Part shown: positions 25,393 through 32,251 of the stretch, one piece after another
Layout of the letters: every line of letters begins with the position of its first letter
Numbering within the stretch: position 1 is the stretch's first letter
From: an uncultured Flavobacterium sp.
GTDB taxonomy: Bacteria; Bacteroidota; Bacteroidia; Flavobacteriales; Flavobacteriaceae
Assembly (NCBI GenBank): GCA_943912855.1
Contig: CALTVC010000002.1
Location: forward strand, 186,001 to 250,000
Reading direction: 5' to 3'
Length of the DNA stretch: 64,000 nucleotides
Made by a program: the position numbers and the translations under genes
Notes under the pieces: generated by a model
What the model was told of the DNA's origin: nothing
The model's database searches: none
What the model saw: only the letters and a program-made list of their open reading frames with translations

Positions 25393-28300
25393 TTAGAAGT
25401 TAATATCGATGCCCAGAGCAAATGTTTGTTGCACAGGATATGCCCCACGCTGATAACCCGAAACCAATGGCGAAGCGTAGTTTCCGCTTGTGTTAAGTGC
25501 TTCAGGGTTTAAGCCCGTAAAGTCTTTCGCCTTTAGGTATAGCAGGTTTTCGGCAGTAACATAAAAGCGCGCTTTAGAGAGCCCGGCTTTGCTGATAAGG
25601 CTTTCAGGAAACTGGTAGCCCAGCGTTACGGCACGTAATGATACGTATGATGCATCCTGAATCAGGTAATCGGTATTTTGCCACGCACGACCATAGTTAT
25701 CACGTGGTTTGGTAGCAGGTACACCTTCGCTGAACCAACGTCCTTCTACAAAATCCTTTTGCAGGTAACGGGTTTCGTTATAATAACCATCTCCATAGAA
25801 CACTTCTGCTCCTACAGACCCTTGTACAAGGAAATTCATGTCAAATCCTTTATAAGAGAATGAGTTGTAAAAACCCCATGTGAAATCAGGAAACGGACTG
25901 CCCAGTGTAGTACGGTCATCGGCATTAATAACGCCATCGCCGTTTAAGTCAGCCACCCTGATACCGCCCACAGCGTCGTCAGATGAATGCGGGTTATTTG
26001 CCAACTCTTCTGCACTTTGCCAAACGCCTATCATCTTATAACCATAAAACTGTATGGCTTTCTGCCCTACTTTGGCTATGTATTCTTCGCTACGTTCTCC
26101 CTGGCTTATAAACTGTGCTTCGCCACCTAATGATACCAGCTTGTTTTGATTACCAGCTATATTGAACGAAGGCTTCCAAACAAATGAACCAAATTTCAGG
26201 TTTCCGGACACTTCGGCTTCAATACCTTTGTTTTGTATTTTGCCAATGTTATTAAAAAACTGGTTGTGTCCTGTTATGTACGATACGTTCTGCTGAAGTA
26301 ATAGCTTATCGGTAATTGAGTAGTAGTAATCAAGTGTTACGTTCAATTTATTACCGAAAAAGCTCAGGTCTGTACCGGTATCGTACTCATACGTTTGTTC
26401 CCAACTAATGGCAGGGTTGCCCAACACCGAACCTGTTTCACCAAGACCAGACGCTACGCTACCTGTACCACCTCCAAGTGAATAGTTGTTTGTATACAAC
26501 AGGTTTGTAAAGGAATAGTTAGGTATGTTGTTATTACCCGTTACACCAAAGCTGCTGCGCACTTTAAAACGGTTCATGAATTTTACGTTGTTCTGCCAAA
26601 AGCTTTCTTCGCCAATGTTCCAACCCAATGAAACGGAAGGGAAAAAACCGTATTTATTTTCCGGCCCGAAAACCGATGAACCGTCTGCCCTTGCCGCTAC
26701 AGATAATAAATACCTGTTTTTGTACGAGTAGTTTACCCTGGCAAGGAATGATAACAGGTTATCCTGTTCTTTGCGTGTAAACGTATTTTCTGCACTGATA
26801 AGGTTAGCGGCATTAATGGTACTTATGTAATCCGACGGAAACTGTGTACCATACATACCTATGTACTTATAATTGGTCTTTTGATACGTAATACCTCCTA
26901 ATGCTTCCATCTCATGGTCGCCTTTTTTAAGGTTATAGGTAAGTGTGTTTTCAGTCAGGAAACGTGCCTGCATGGTACTATTATCCTCACCTATAGCCTG
27001 CCCGGTGTATTCTGCCTGAGAACTACGGAAACGCTCGTAGTTAGAGTAATCTACGTTTACACCTCCCGAAGTACGGAAACGTAACTTTTTAGTTATTTTC
27101 CAGTCCAGGGCAAAGTTGCTCAGCACCCTGTAATCGTGTTGGTAGCGTTGGTCGTTTTCCATACGCGACACCGGGTTATTGTTGTTTGTTCCCCAAAGCG
27201 ATGCTGTAAAATTTTGCTGTACGCCAAACTCATCCACATAATCAAAAGGAAGATTGTTAAAATGGCGCCCGTGAGCATAAGATCCTTCAGGATACCCTGT
27301 TAATGCCGATGTATATGCCGTATGCCTTACCGGAAGAAAACCGTAGGTACGTGCAAAATCTGTAAATGATACGCTAGATCTTCTTCTTTTACTGTAAGAT
27401 GGCCTTATGTTTACATCTAGTGTAAGCTTATCTGACAGCTTGGTTTTTACACGCGACTGAAAGTTTATCCTGTCCAGAAAGTTATCTTTAAGAAGCCCTT
27501 CATCTTGTATAAGTTGCCCCGAAATATAGTACGTAGTACCTTCTTTCCCCCCGGAAACGTTTAGTTGGTAGTTTTTTATGGTAGCAGGATTACGCTGCCC
27601 CTCTTTCTGCCAATCTATTTCACCCGACTGACGGGCTACTTCACGCATACCTTTTTCACGGCTGGCGTAATCTATGGCTGCAGGAGTACGTCCCTCTAGT
27701 GTGGCAAGGTAATTTTCATTAAGCTGGCGTTCTCTGCGGAGCATATCGGTATACTCATTGGTTGTAAGCAGGTCAAGATTTTCATATGACTTTTTAATAC
27801 CGAAGTAGGTCTTAAATTCATATGTAGTCTTTATAGGCGAACCTTCTTTTGTTGTTACCAAAATAACACCGTTTGCACCGCGCGAACCGTAAATAGCTGT
27901 AGAGCTGGCATCTTTAAGTACCTCTATAGATTCTATGGTACTTGGGTTAATGTATTCCAGTCCGTTTTCTATAGGAAAACCATCTACTACCACAAGCGGA
28001 TTACTGCTTGCACTTATAGAACCAAGTCCCCTGATACGAATTTGTGGTGCTTCACCTACTTCAGATGTAATGTTCTGAATCTGAAGTCCTGCAATACGTC
28101 CTTGTAGTGATTTGTCTACCCTTGAGCTGGTTACCTCGTCAAGGTTTTCATTTTCAAGTTTTGATACAGAACCCGTTACTGAAGATTTCTTTTGGGTACC
28201 GTAACCTACCACAACCACTTCGTCTAATTCGGTTGAAGCATCTTTCATGGTTATGCTCAGTTCACGTTCGCCCTTTAAGATAACAACCACGGTTTGCTGT

Positions 28301-28527
28301 CCTATATACGTTATTTGTAGTGTTTCGCTACCGGTTACTTCAAGCGAAAAATTACCATCAAGATCGGTGGAAATTGCCTTGGTAGTTCCCAGAATGAGCA
28401 CATTGGCTCCCGGAAGCGGCTGATTGTCTGATGTGAAAACAGTACCCTTAAGGCTGTACTTTTCCTGAGCGAAAAGTAGTGTGGTAGCCAGGAGCGCCGT
28501 AAACAATAATAGTGTTTTTAATTTCAT
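25393..28527 (-). CDS. susC: SusC-like TonB-dependent alginate oligomer transporter
   Basis: A 1044-residue outer-membrane protein: signal peptide (to FAQ), carboxypeptidase-regulatory-like domain (about 22-100), plug domain with DEVVVVGYGTQKK and STAIYGSRGANGVILVTTK (about 102-230), then a 22-strand barrel ending in the aromatic NF. It imports oligosaccharides with the SusD lid, using TonB energy. It is the first structural gene of the operon. Its 156-base leader holds an 18-24-base element shared with the second PL6 leader and the candidate small RNA at 31960, so post-transcriptional control is likely to act here. Confidence 0.96.
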   Translation of the reverse strand: MKLKTLLLFTALLATTLLFAQEKYSLKGTVFTSDNQPLPGANVLILGTTKAISTDLDGNFSLEVTGSETLQITYIGQQTVVVILKGERELSITMKDASTELDEVVVVGYGTQKKSSVTGSVSKLENENLDEVTSSRVDKSLQGRIAGLQIQNITSEVGEAPQIRIRGLGSISASSNPLVVVDGFPIENGLEYINPSTIESIEVLKDASSTAIYGSRGANGVILVTTKEGSPIKTTYEFKTYFGIKKSYENLDLLTTNEYTDMLRRERQLNENYLATLEGRTPAAIDYASREKGMREVARQSGEIDWQKEGQRNPATIKNYQLNVSGGKEGTTYYISGQLIQDEGLLKDNFLDRINFQSRVKTKLSDKLTLDVNIRPSYSKRRRSSVSFTDFARTYGFLPVRHTAYTSALTGYPEGSYAHGRHFNNLPFDYVDEFGVQQNFTASLWGTNNNNPVSRMENDQRYQHDYRVLSNFALDWKITKKLRFRTSGGVNVDYSNYERFRSSQAEYTGQAIGEDNSTMQARFLTENTLTYNLKKGDHEMEALGGITYQKTNYKYIGMYGTQFPSDYISTINAANLISAENTFTRKEQDNLLSFLARVNYSYKNRYLLSVAARADGSSVFGPENKYGFFPSVSLGWNIGEESFWQNNVKFMNRFKVRSSFGVTGNNNIPNYSFTNLLYTNNYSLGGGTGSVASGLGETGSVLGNPAISWEQTYEYDTGTDLSFFGNKLNVTLDYYYSITDKLLLQQNVSYITGHNQFFNNIGKIQNKGIEAEVSGNLKFGSFVWKPSFNIAGNQNKLVSLGGEAQFISQGERSEEYIAKVGQKAIQFYGYKMIGVWQSAEELANNPHSSDDAVGGIRVADLNGDGVINADDRTTLGSPFPDFTWGFYNSFSYKGFDMNFLVQGSVGAEVFYGDGYYNETRYLQKDFVEGRWFSEGVPATKPRDNYGRAWQNTDYLIQDASYVSLRAVTLGYQFPESLISKAGLSKARFYVTAENLLYLKAKDFTGLNPEALNTSGNYASPLVSGYQRGAYPVQQTFALGIDINF

Positions 28528-28575
28528 GGTTTAAAATGTACTAACATTCAATTGGTTTAATAGAATCCTGTTTGA

Positions 28576-28594
28576 CAAGTCAAAAAGAGACTTG
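28576..28594 (-). other. Hairpin in the susC leader
   Basis: CAAGTC (28576-28581) and GACTTG (28589-28594) form a stem with a 7-base loop. It falls in the 65-base segment that separates the two blocks complementary to the candidate small RNA, and folding would bring those blocks closer. Confidence 0.4.
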
Positions 28595-28617
28595 CCATTA
28601 CTGGCGCAGACATTACA

Positions 28618-28641
28618 GTTCTCACTTCCCCAAGCGATTAA
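28618..28641 (-). repeat. Leader element, copy 1, in the susC 5' leader
   Basis: A 24-base sequence (core CACTTCCCCAAGCGATT on the plus strand) identical to 32010-32033. Its 18-base core also occurs at 31611-31628. In the susC mRNA it reads as the complement (AATCGCTTGGGGAAGTG) about 90-115 bases before the start codon. All three copies lie within 3.5 kb, near the gntR-PL6-esterase cluster. Confidence 0.9.
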
Positions 28642-28683
28642 TTCCCTGTTTACTTTGCCATTACCGTCGTTATGCCTGTTATT

Positions 28684-29421
28684 TTATAACTGCATGGTAC
28701 CGTTATTATTTATGGTTTCTGTTTGATTACAATATTCGTAAAGTGTTTTAAAATGATGTTGCAGGTAGTGTCTTGCAGCCACCGGATTTTGGTTTTTAAT
28801 CGCCTCAAAAATCTGGAGGTGTTCCATAACATTATCCTGCGTCATAGAATTTGTACACACGTGATACTTTTCAAAATTTGTAATGATTTCCGGCGTAATG
28901 ATCAGCATAAGTGTATTCATAACTGAATTACCACTTGCTTCTGAAATCTTGAGGTGAAACATAAGGTCTTCCTCTACCGCGCTTTCGCCACGCTCTACTT
29001 TTTTCTGGTACGCTATAAGTGCTTCTTCAATTTGAATGAGTTGTTGTGTGGTACGCCTTTCTGCAGCAAGTGAAACAATGTTTGTTTCCAGCATAATCCT
29101 GGTTTCTACAAGCGACTTAAAGTCGGGTTTCTTAAGCTGCATTAGGTCGGTAAACATACCGCTAAGCGCAGGAACCCCAATTTTAGCTACAAACGTTCCA
29201 CTTTGCGGAAGCGTGGTAAGCAGGCCGTAAAACTGCAGCTTCTGGATAACCTCACGCACATTACTACGACTTACGCCAAACTCTTCAGAGAGTTTACGTT
29301 CTGACGGCAGCCTGTCGCCTGGTTTAAGTTTCTGAGATGTTATAAGGTCTTTAATCTTACTTATTATCTGCCTTTCTTCAGGCTTAAAAGTACCTTCCAT
29401 TCCAAATTCCTGCATTATCAT
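28684..29421 (-). CDS. FadR-subfamily GntR transcriptional regulator of the alginate locus
   Basis: A 245-residue regulator. The N-terminal winged helix has KLKPGDRLPSERKLSEEFGVSRSNVREVIQKLQFYGLL (about 33-70), and the C-terminal all-helical FCD domain (about 100-230) has the usual acidic/histidine ligand positions (EEDLMFHLKISEASGN, HLQIFEAIKNQNP ... HH). FadR-type regulators of uronate pathways release DNA when bound to KDG-like ligands. A palindrome TTGGTTAACCAA covers its own -7 region, pointing to autorepression. A tandem start (ATG ATA ATG) allows residue 1 or 3. Ligand identity is inferred. Confidence 0.9.
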   Translation of the reverse strand: MIMQEFGMEGTFKPEERQIISKIKDLITSQKLKPGDRLPSERKLSEEFGVSRSNVREVIQKLQFYGLLTTLPQSGTFVAKIGVPALSGMFTDLMQLKKPDFKSLVETRIMLETNIVSLAAERRTTQQLIQIEEALIAYQKKVERGESAVEEDLMFHLKISEASGNSVMNTLMLIITPEIITNFEKYHVCTNSMTQDNVMEHLQIFEAIKNQNPVAARHYLQHHFKTLYEYCNQTETINNNGTMQL

Positions 29422-29431
29422 CTTCTTTAAA

Positions 29432-29443
29432 TTGGTTAACCAA
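29432..29443. promoter_or_regulatory. GntR operator at the gntR promoter
   Basis: A perfect 12-base palindrome TTGGTTAACCAA, 11 bases upstream of the gntR start and overlapping the -7 element at 29441-29448. The form TTGGTNNACCAA resembles FadR-type half sites and recurs at 29692, 31677 and 32200. Confidence 0.7.
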
Positions 29444-29448
29444 ATATA
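29441..29448 (-). promoter_or_regulatory. -7 promoter element of gntR
   Basis: On the minus strand the sequence is TATATTTG, matching the Bacteroidota TAnnTTTG. A TTTTG lies 16 bases upstream (29465-29470), near the -33 position. The operator overlaps the start-site end of this element. Confidence 0.6.
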
Positions 29449-29589
29449 CGTAAATTTTATAAAACAAAAATAAAAGCCTATTTTTTATACAAATTAAAAT
29501 AAAACAGCTTTTTAGATGAATATAAAACAACAAAACAAAGTTAGTTAACAAAATATTTAAGCTTTAACTATCAAAACAAGCTACATCTA

Positions 29590-29599
29590 AAACGTTTTC
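29590..29599. promoter_or_regulatory. LacI-type palindrome upstream of gntR
   Basis: AACGTTTTCG, within a stretch whose minus strand reads TCGAAAACGTTTT, has the central CG and flanking A/T arms of a LacI-family operator. Similar AACGAAAACGTTTT cores abut the GntR operators at 29692 and 32200. No LacI gene lies in the window. Confidence 0.35.
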
Positions 29600-29676
29600 G
29601 ACAACTAAAATCATTCATATTTAACCGTATTAATTAAAAAAGAATGCCTAAAATTAAAAATAAGGATATCCATCGA

Positions 29677-29704
29677 GTCAACGAAAACGTTTTGGTTAAC
29701 CAAT
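29677..29704. promoter_or_regulatory. Composite operator: LacI-like core next to a GntR palindrome
   Basis: GTCAACGAAAACGTTTT is followed without a gap by TTGGTTAACCAA (29692-29703), ending 2 bases before the stop codon of the second PL6 gene. The same composite, with one base changed in the spacer, is upstream of the esterase at 32185-32212. It lies about 270 bases upstream of gntR. Confidence 0.55.
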
Positions 29705-29705
29705 A

Positions 29706-31496
29706 TTATTGCTTTATAATTTTGTAAAATGAAGGCATTTTTCCATTAACAACTTTAACGAAGTAAACACCCGGGGTCTGATTGCCTAAATCTAATTGAA
29801 GCTTGCCGTTTGACACAATGGCTGTATCTTTAAATACTTCCTGCCCCTGTATGTTATAAACTGTTACAGCTATATTTTCATTCCCTTCTATAGTTATAGC
29901 CACTACTCCCTTTGTAGGATTAGGGTATGCCAAAACACTTTTAGCAGTCACGTCCTCTACATTTGCAACAGGAAGTTCGTCTTCATACGCATCCGGCCCA
30001 ACATCTGAAGGAGTGAGCGGGAAGTACAATACGGAAGAAGTACTATAATGATCAGCTCCGGCATTACTAACCGTTGGTCTTGTCTGCCCCTGTATATCAT
30101 CACTTATATTAAGTGTAGCTACACCCGCAGTAACAGTAGGCGATGCGGAAGTAGCAAACCATACACCATTTGTTAGCTGCAATAACGGATCTTGCACTGC
30201 TACCTGAGCGGTTGTAAAGGCGGTAGTACCCGTTAACACCTGTGCGCTGCCTGTAGCATACATTATATTATTGTACCAGCTCACCTGTCCGTTTTGATTG
30301 GTGTAATATTTTACCAGGTTGTTTTGCGAACCTACTATCAGGTTATTTGCAAATACTATATTTTTTAAAGGCTTATTATAAGAACCATCCTGTTTTGCAA
30401 AACCTAATTCTATACCATAAGCGTTATTTACAAGTGTATTGTAAGCAACCACAATATCTTCGGCACGGTAATGCAAACTCATATCTGTATTAACTCCCGT
30501 AATGGCATCACCCTGGGTAAAGGTAATGGGAGCATCAAATTTAGTCCCTTGCAGTCCTTCAAAATAATTGTTTACAATTACATGATTAGTCCCATATACC
30601 CTGACACCACCCGAATAAATAGGAGCACCATCAAACGTACCATTCTCTCTTCCGCCACCAAAGAAATAATTCCCTTCTACCCTGTTACGATTTCCCTGAC
30701 GAAGCGTAAGTGAACCGTAGTTCTTATTAAAGGTGTTATGCCTTATTATATTTTCGCAAGACTTCACCGAAACAATTTCAGGATCGCCATCGCATTGCTC
30801 AAAAAGGTTGAACTCTACAATAGTATATCCGTTTGACTGACATAATTGGCTATTACCAATACGAATAGATTCTTTTTCATTCTCTACCCTCGGGCCATTA
30901 TTGTAAAAATAGTTATGGTCTATCCTATCATGCTGTGATTGATAATTTTCCGTACGGGTTTGGTTATAGGTACCATCCAGCGTAATGTAATTACCTCCAG
31001 TGGTTTTGTTTTTAAAAATATTATGGTCTACACGGTTATGATGACTGAGATACTGAAACGTATAATCATCATAAGTCCCTACAATATTTATCCATTTTAC
31101 AGAACTTGTAGCATTCAGTTCAAACACATTACGCGTAAGACGTATATTGTTAGATGCCTCCATTTTCACCAAAGAACTGTTTCCCTGGCTGTTAAACACG
31201 AATCCTTCTAAGGTAATGTATGCCGCTTTTTTAAATGCGAAATACGAGCTTCCGGTAAGTGTTACCCCACCTACAGTCTGGGCTTTAATAATAATAGGAT
31301 TTTCGGCAGTGGCAACTTTAGTAAAGCTGCAATAAAAATCAGGATACGTACCATTTGGCACAATAAACACTCCACCATTAGTGGAGCTATTTACAGCATT
31401 TTGCAAAGCCGTATCAGTAGTTACCGTGGTTTGCCCCCAGGCAGTTGTACCTAAAAAGCACAAAACTGCCATACTCAACATGTAGTTTAGTTTCAT
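29706..31496 (-). CDS. Secreted alginate lyase, PL6 family, with T9SS sorting domain
   Basis: A 596-residue protein from the ATG at 31494-31496, chosen for its signal peptide (MKLNYMLSMAVLCFLGTTAWGQ). A single parallel beta-helix carries the PL6 catalytic pair K245 (VSVKS) and R266 (LRQGN), again 21 residues apart. The C-terminal 75 residues are a T9SS type A domain (AYPNPTKGVVAI ... TPGVYFVKV), so it acts outside the cell or on its surface, probably making the oligomers that SusCD imports. It is transcribed alone from a promoter overlapped by a GntR operator, with a leader of about 180 bases holding a copy of the shared element. Confidence 0.94.
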   Translation of the reverse strand: MKLNYMLSMAVLCFLGTTAWGQTTVTTDTALQNAVNSSTNGGVFIVPNGTYPDFYCSFTKVATAENPIIIKAQTVGGVTLTGSSYFAFKKAAYITLEGFVFNSQGNSSLVKMEASNNIRLTRNVFELNATSSVKWINIVGTYDDYTFQYLSHHNRVDHNIFKNKTTGGNYITLDGTYNQTRTENYQSQHDRIDHNYFYNNGPRVENEKESIRIGNSQLCQSNGYTIVEFNLFEQCDGDPEIVSVKSCENIIRHNTFNKNYGSLTLRQGNRNRVEGNYFFGGGRENGTFDGAPIYSGGVRVYGTNHVIVNNYFEGLQGTKFDAPITFTQGDAITGVNTDMSLHYRAEDIVVAYNTLVNNAYGIELGFAKQDGSYNKPLKNIVFANNLIVGSQNNLVKYYTNQNGQVSWYNNIMYATGSAQVLTGTTAFTTAQVAVQDPLLQLTNGVWFATSASPTVTAGVATLNISDDIQGQTRPTVSNAGADHYSTSSVLYFPLTPSDVGPDAYEDELPVANVEDVTAKSVLAYPNPTKGVVAITIEGNENIAVTVYNIQGQEVFKDTAIVSNGKLQLDLGNQTPGVYFVKVVNGKMPSFYKIIKQ

Positions 31497-31610
31497 ATCA
31501 TAAAGAGTTAAAGATTTAGGATTGCCCCGAAAGTGCGGCAATCAGTAAAATAAAAACACATTCGATACATCAGATATCCCATATCTGTAAAGCGCAGTCG
31601 ATTCAATTTT

Positions 31611-31628
31611 TCACTTCCCCAAGCGATT
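31611..31628 (-). repeat. Leader element, copy 2, in the leader of the second PL6 gene
   Basis: Eighteen bases identical to the core of the elements at 28618 and 32010, in the same orientation. In this mRNA it lies about 55-70 bases after the predicted start site and 115 bases before the start codon. On the mRNA strand CTGCGC follows it at a distance close to that in susC. Confidence 0.88.
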
Positions 31629-31676
31629 GAAATCATTTACTATTACCAACTTATAAAACATAATTTTGCTTCTAAA

Positions 31677-31688
31677 TTGGTCAACCAA
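31677..31688. promoter_or_regulatory. GntR operator at the promoter of the second PL6 gene
   Basis: TTGGTCAACCAA, the same palindrome with CA in the spacer, overlapping the minus-strand -7 element at 31686-31693 exactly as in gntR. Confidence 0.68.
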
Positions 31689-31693
31689 AGATA
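31686..31693 (-). promoter_or_regulatory. -7 promoter element of the second PL6 gene
   Basis: The minus strand reads TATCTTTG (TAnnTTTG). The predicted start near 31680 gives a leader of about 180 bases. No clear -33 TTG was found. Confidence 0.55.
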
Positions 31694-31815
31694 TGTAATT
31701 TTATTATTCGAAATTTACATCTTACTTTTTTACATAATTATCATTTAAAAAACAATATTTACAAATTTTAAGCAACTTAAACATCAAATAGCACACATTA
31801 TACTTCATAAAATTC

Positions 31816-31826
31816 ATCGAAAGCGC
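31816..31826. promoter_or_regulatory. LacI-like site in the PL6-esterase gap
   Basis: TCGAAAGCGCT with its flank (CAATC) resembles a degenerate LacI-family operator with a central GCGC. It lies in an otherwise AT-rich, gene-free stretch (31690-31945) that also has a weak hairpin at 31863-31881 (GCATTTT/AAAATGC). Nothing else was seen there. Confidence 0.25.
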
Positions 31827-31945
31827 TCAATCAACTATATCGTTTTAGTAAATACATTCAATGCATTTTATTAAAAAATGCTTAAATCTGGCTGACCACC
31901 TTACATAAATAGGTAAATCCATACACAACCTAGCGGTTTATTTAG

Positions 31946-31953
31946 TAATTTTG
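31946..31953 (+). promoter_or_regulatory. -7 promoter element of the candidate small RNA
   Basis: TAATTTTG matches TAnnTTTG perfectly and, with the next bases (TAATTTTGCA), is identical to the element in front of prfA at 63507. The -33 region lacks a clear TTG, so strength is uncertain and an activator may be needed. Confidence 0.5.
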
Positions 31954-32009
31954 CAGTAAATAACCAATTTACAGGGTTTAAACAACTAACATTCAATACA
32001 GTAGACTAA

Positions 32010-32033
32010 GTTCTCACTTCCCCAAGCGATTAA
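32010..32033 (+). repeat. Leader element, copy 3, inside the candidate small RNA
   Basis: Identical over 24 bases to 28618-28641 and over 18 bases to 31611-31628, all in the same orientation on the plus strand. As RNA from the plus strand it is antisense to the two leaders. Confidence 0.9.
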
Positions 32034-32062
32034 ATATCTACAAGAGTGGAACCTGTAAGTAT

Positions 32063-32089
32063 AAAGGAGCCTTCATCGGCTCCTTTTTT
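32063..32089 (+). terminator. Strong intrinsic terminator ending the candidate small RNA
   Basis: A 9-base perfect stem AAAGGAGCC (32063-32071) with GGCTCCTTT (32078-32086), 6-base loop, and a T-run to 32089. The minus strand lacks a good T-run, so it acts on plus-strand transcripts, yet no plus-strand protein gene precedes it for over 20 kb. Confidence 0.88.
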
Positions 32090-32184
32090 ATTTTCAAAAA
32101 ACTGCACCTCATTTTATACTATTCAGTATTAATCAGTCTAAAATTATATCAGCTATAATTATTTGAACATATTTTTTAAAAATC

Positions 32185-32212
32185 GTCAACGAAAACGTTT
32201 TGGTAAACCAAT
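32185..32212. promoter_or_regulatory. Composite operator upstream of the esterase gene
   Basis: GTCAACGAAAACGTTTT joined to TTGGTAAACCAA (32200-32211), nearly identical to 29677-29704. It ends 40 bases before the esterase start, so the esterase probably belongs to the same regulon. No clear TAnnTTTG element was found between. Confidence 0.6.
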
Positions 32213-32251
32213 TTTATATAAATTAGCTCCCGCTATAATCAATTAATTACC

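Larger units (their letters stand above)
31960..32089 (+). ncRNA. Candidate antisense small RNA targeting the susC and second PL6 leaders
   Basis: The stretch runs from just past the -7 element at 31946 to the intrinsic terminator at 32063-32089, about 130 bases. It has no ATG-started reading frame. No plus-strand gene lies upstream that would need this terminator. Bases 32010-32033 are perfectly complementary to the susC mRNA leader (28618-28641), and 18 of them to the second PL6 leader. Two more blocks, 31975-31982 and 31986-31997, complement the susC leader at 28528-28535 (touching the start codon) and 28541-28552 in collinear order. Transcription itself is not shown. A relic copy of a susC leader is the alternative. 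Confidence 0.55.

Noticed and set aside
29717..29724. TAATTTTG within the 3' end of the second PL6 gene
   Set aside because: It is inside coding sequence in a run of A/T and nothing plausible lies downstream on that strand.
31661..31668. Second plus-strand TAATTTTG as start of a longer intergenic RNA
   Set aside because: It would run through the GntR operator and the PL6 promoter from the wrong side and has no -33 match. It is kept only as an alternative to the 31946 element.
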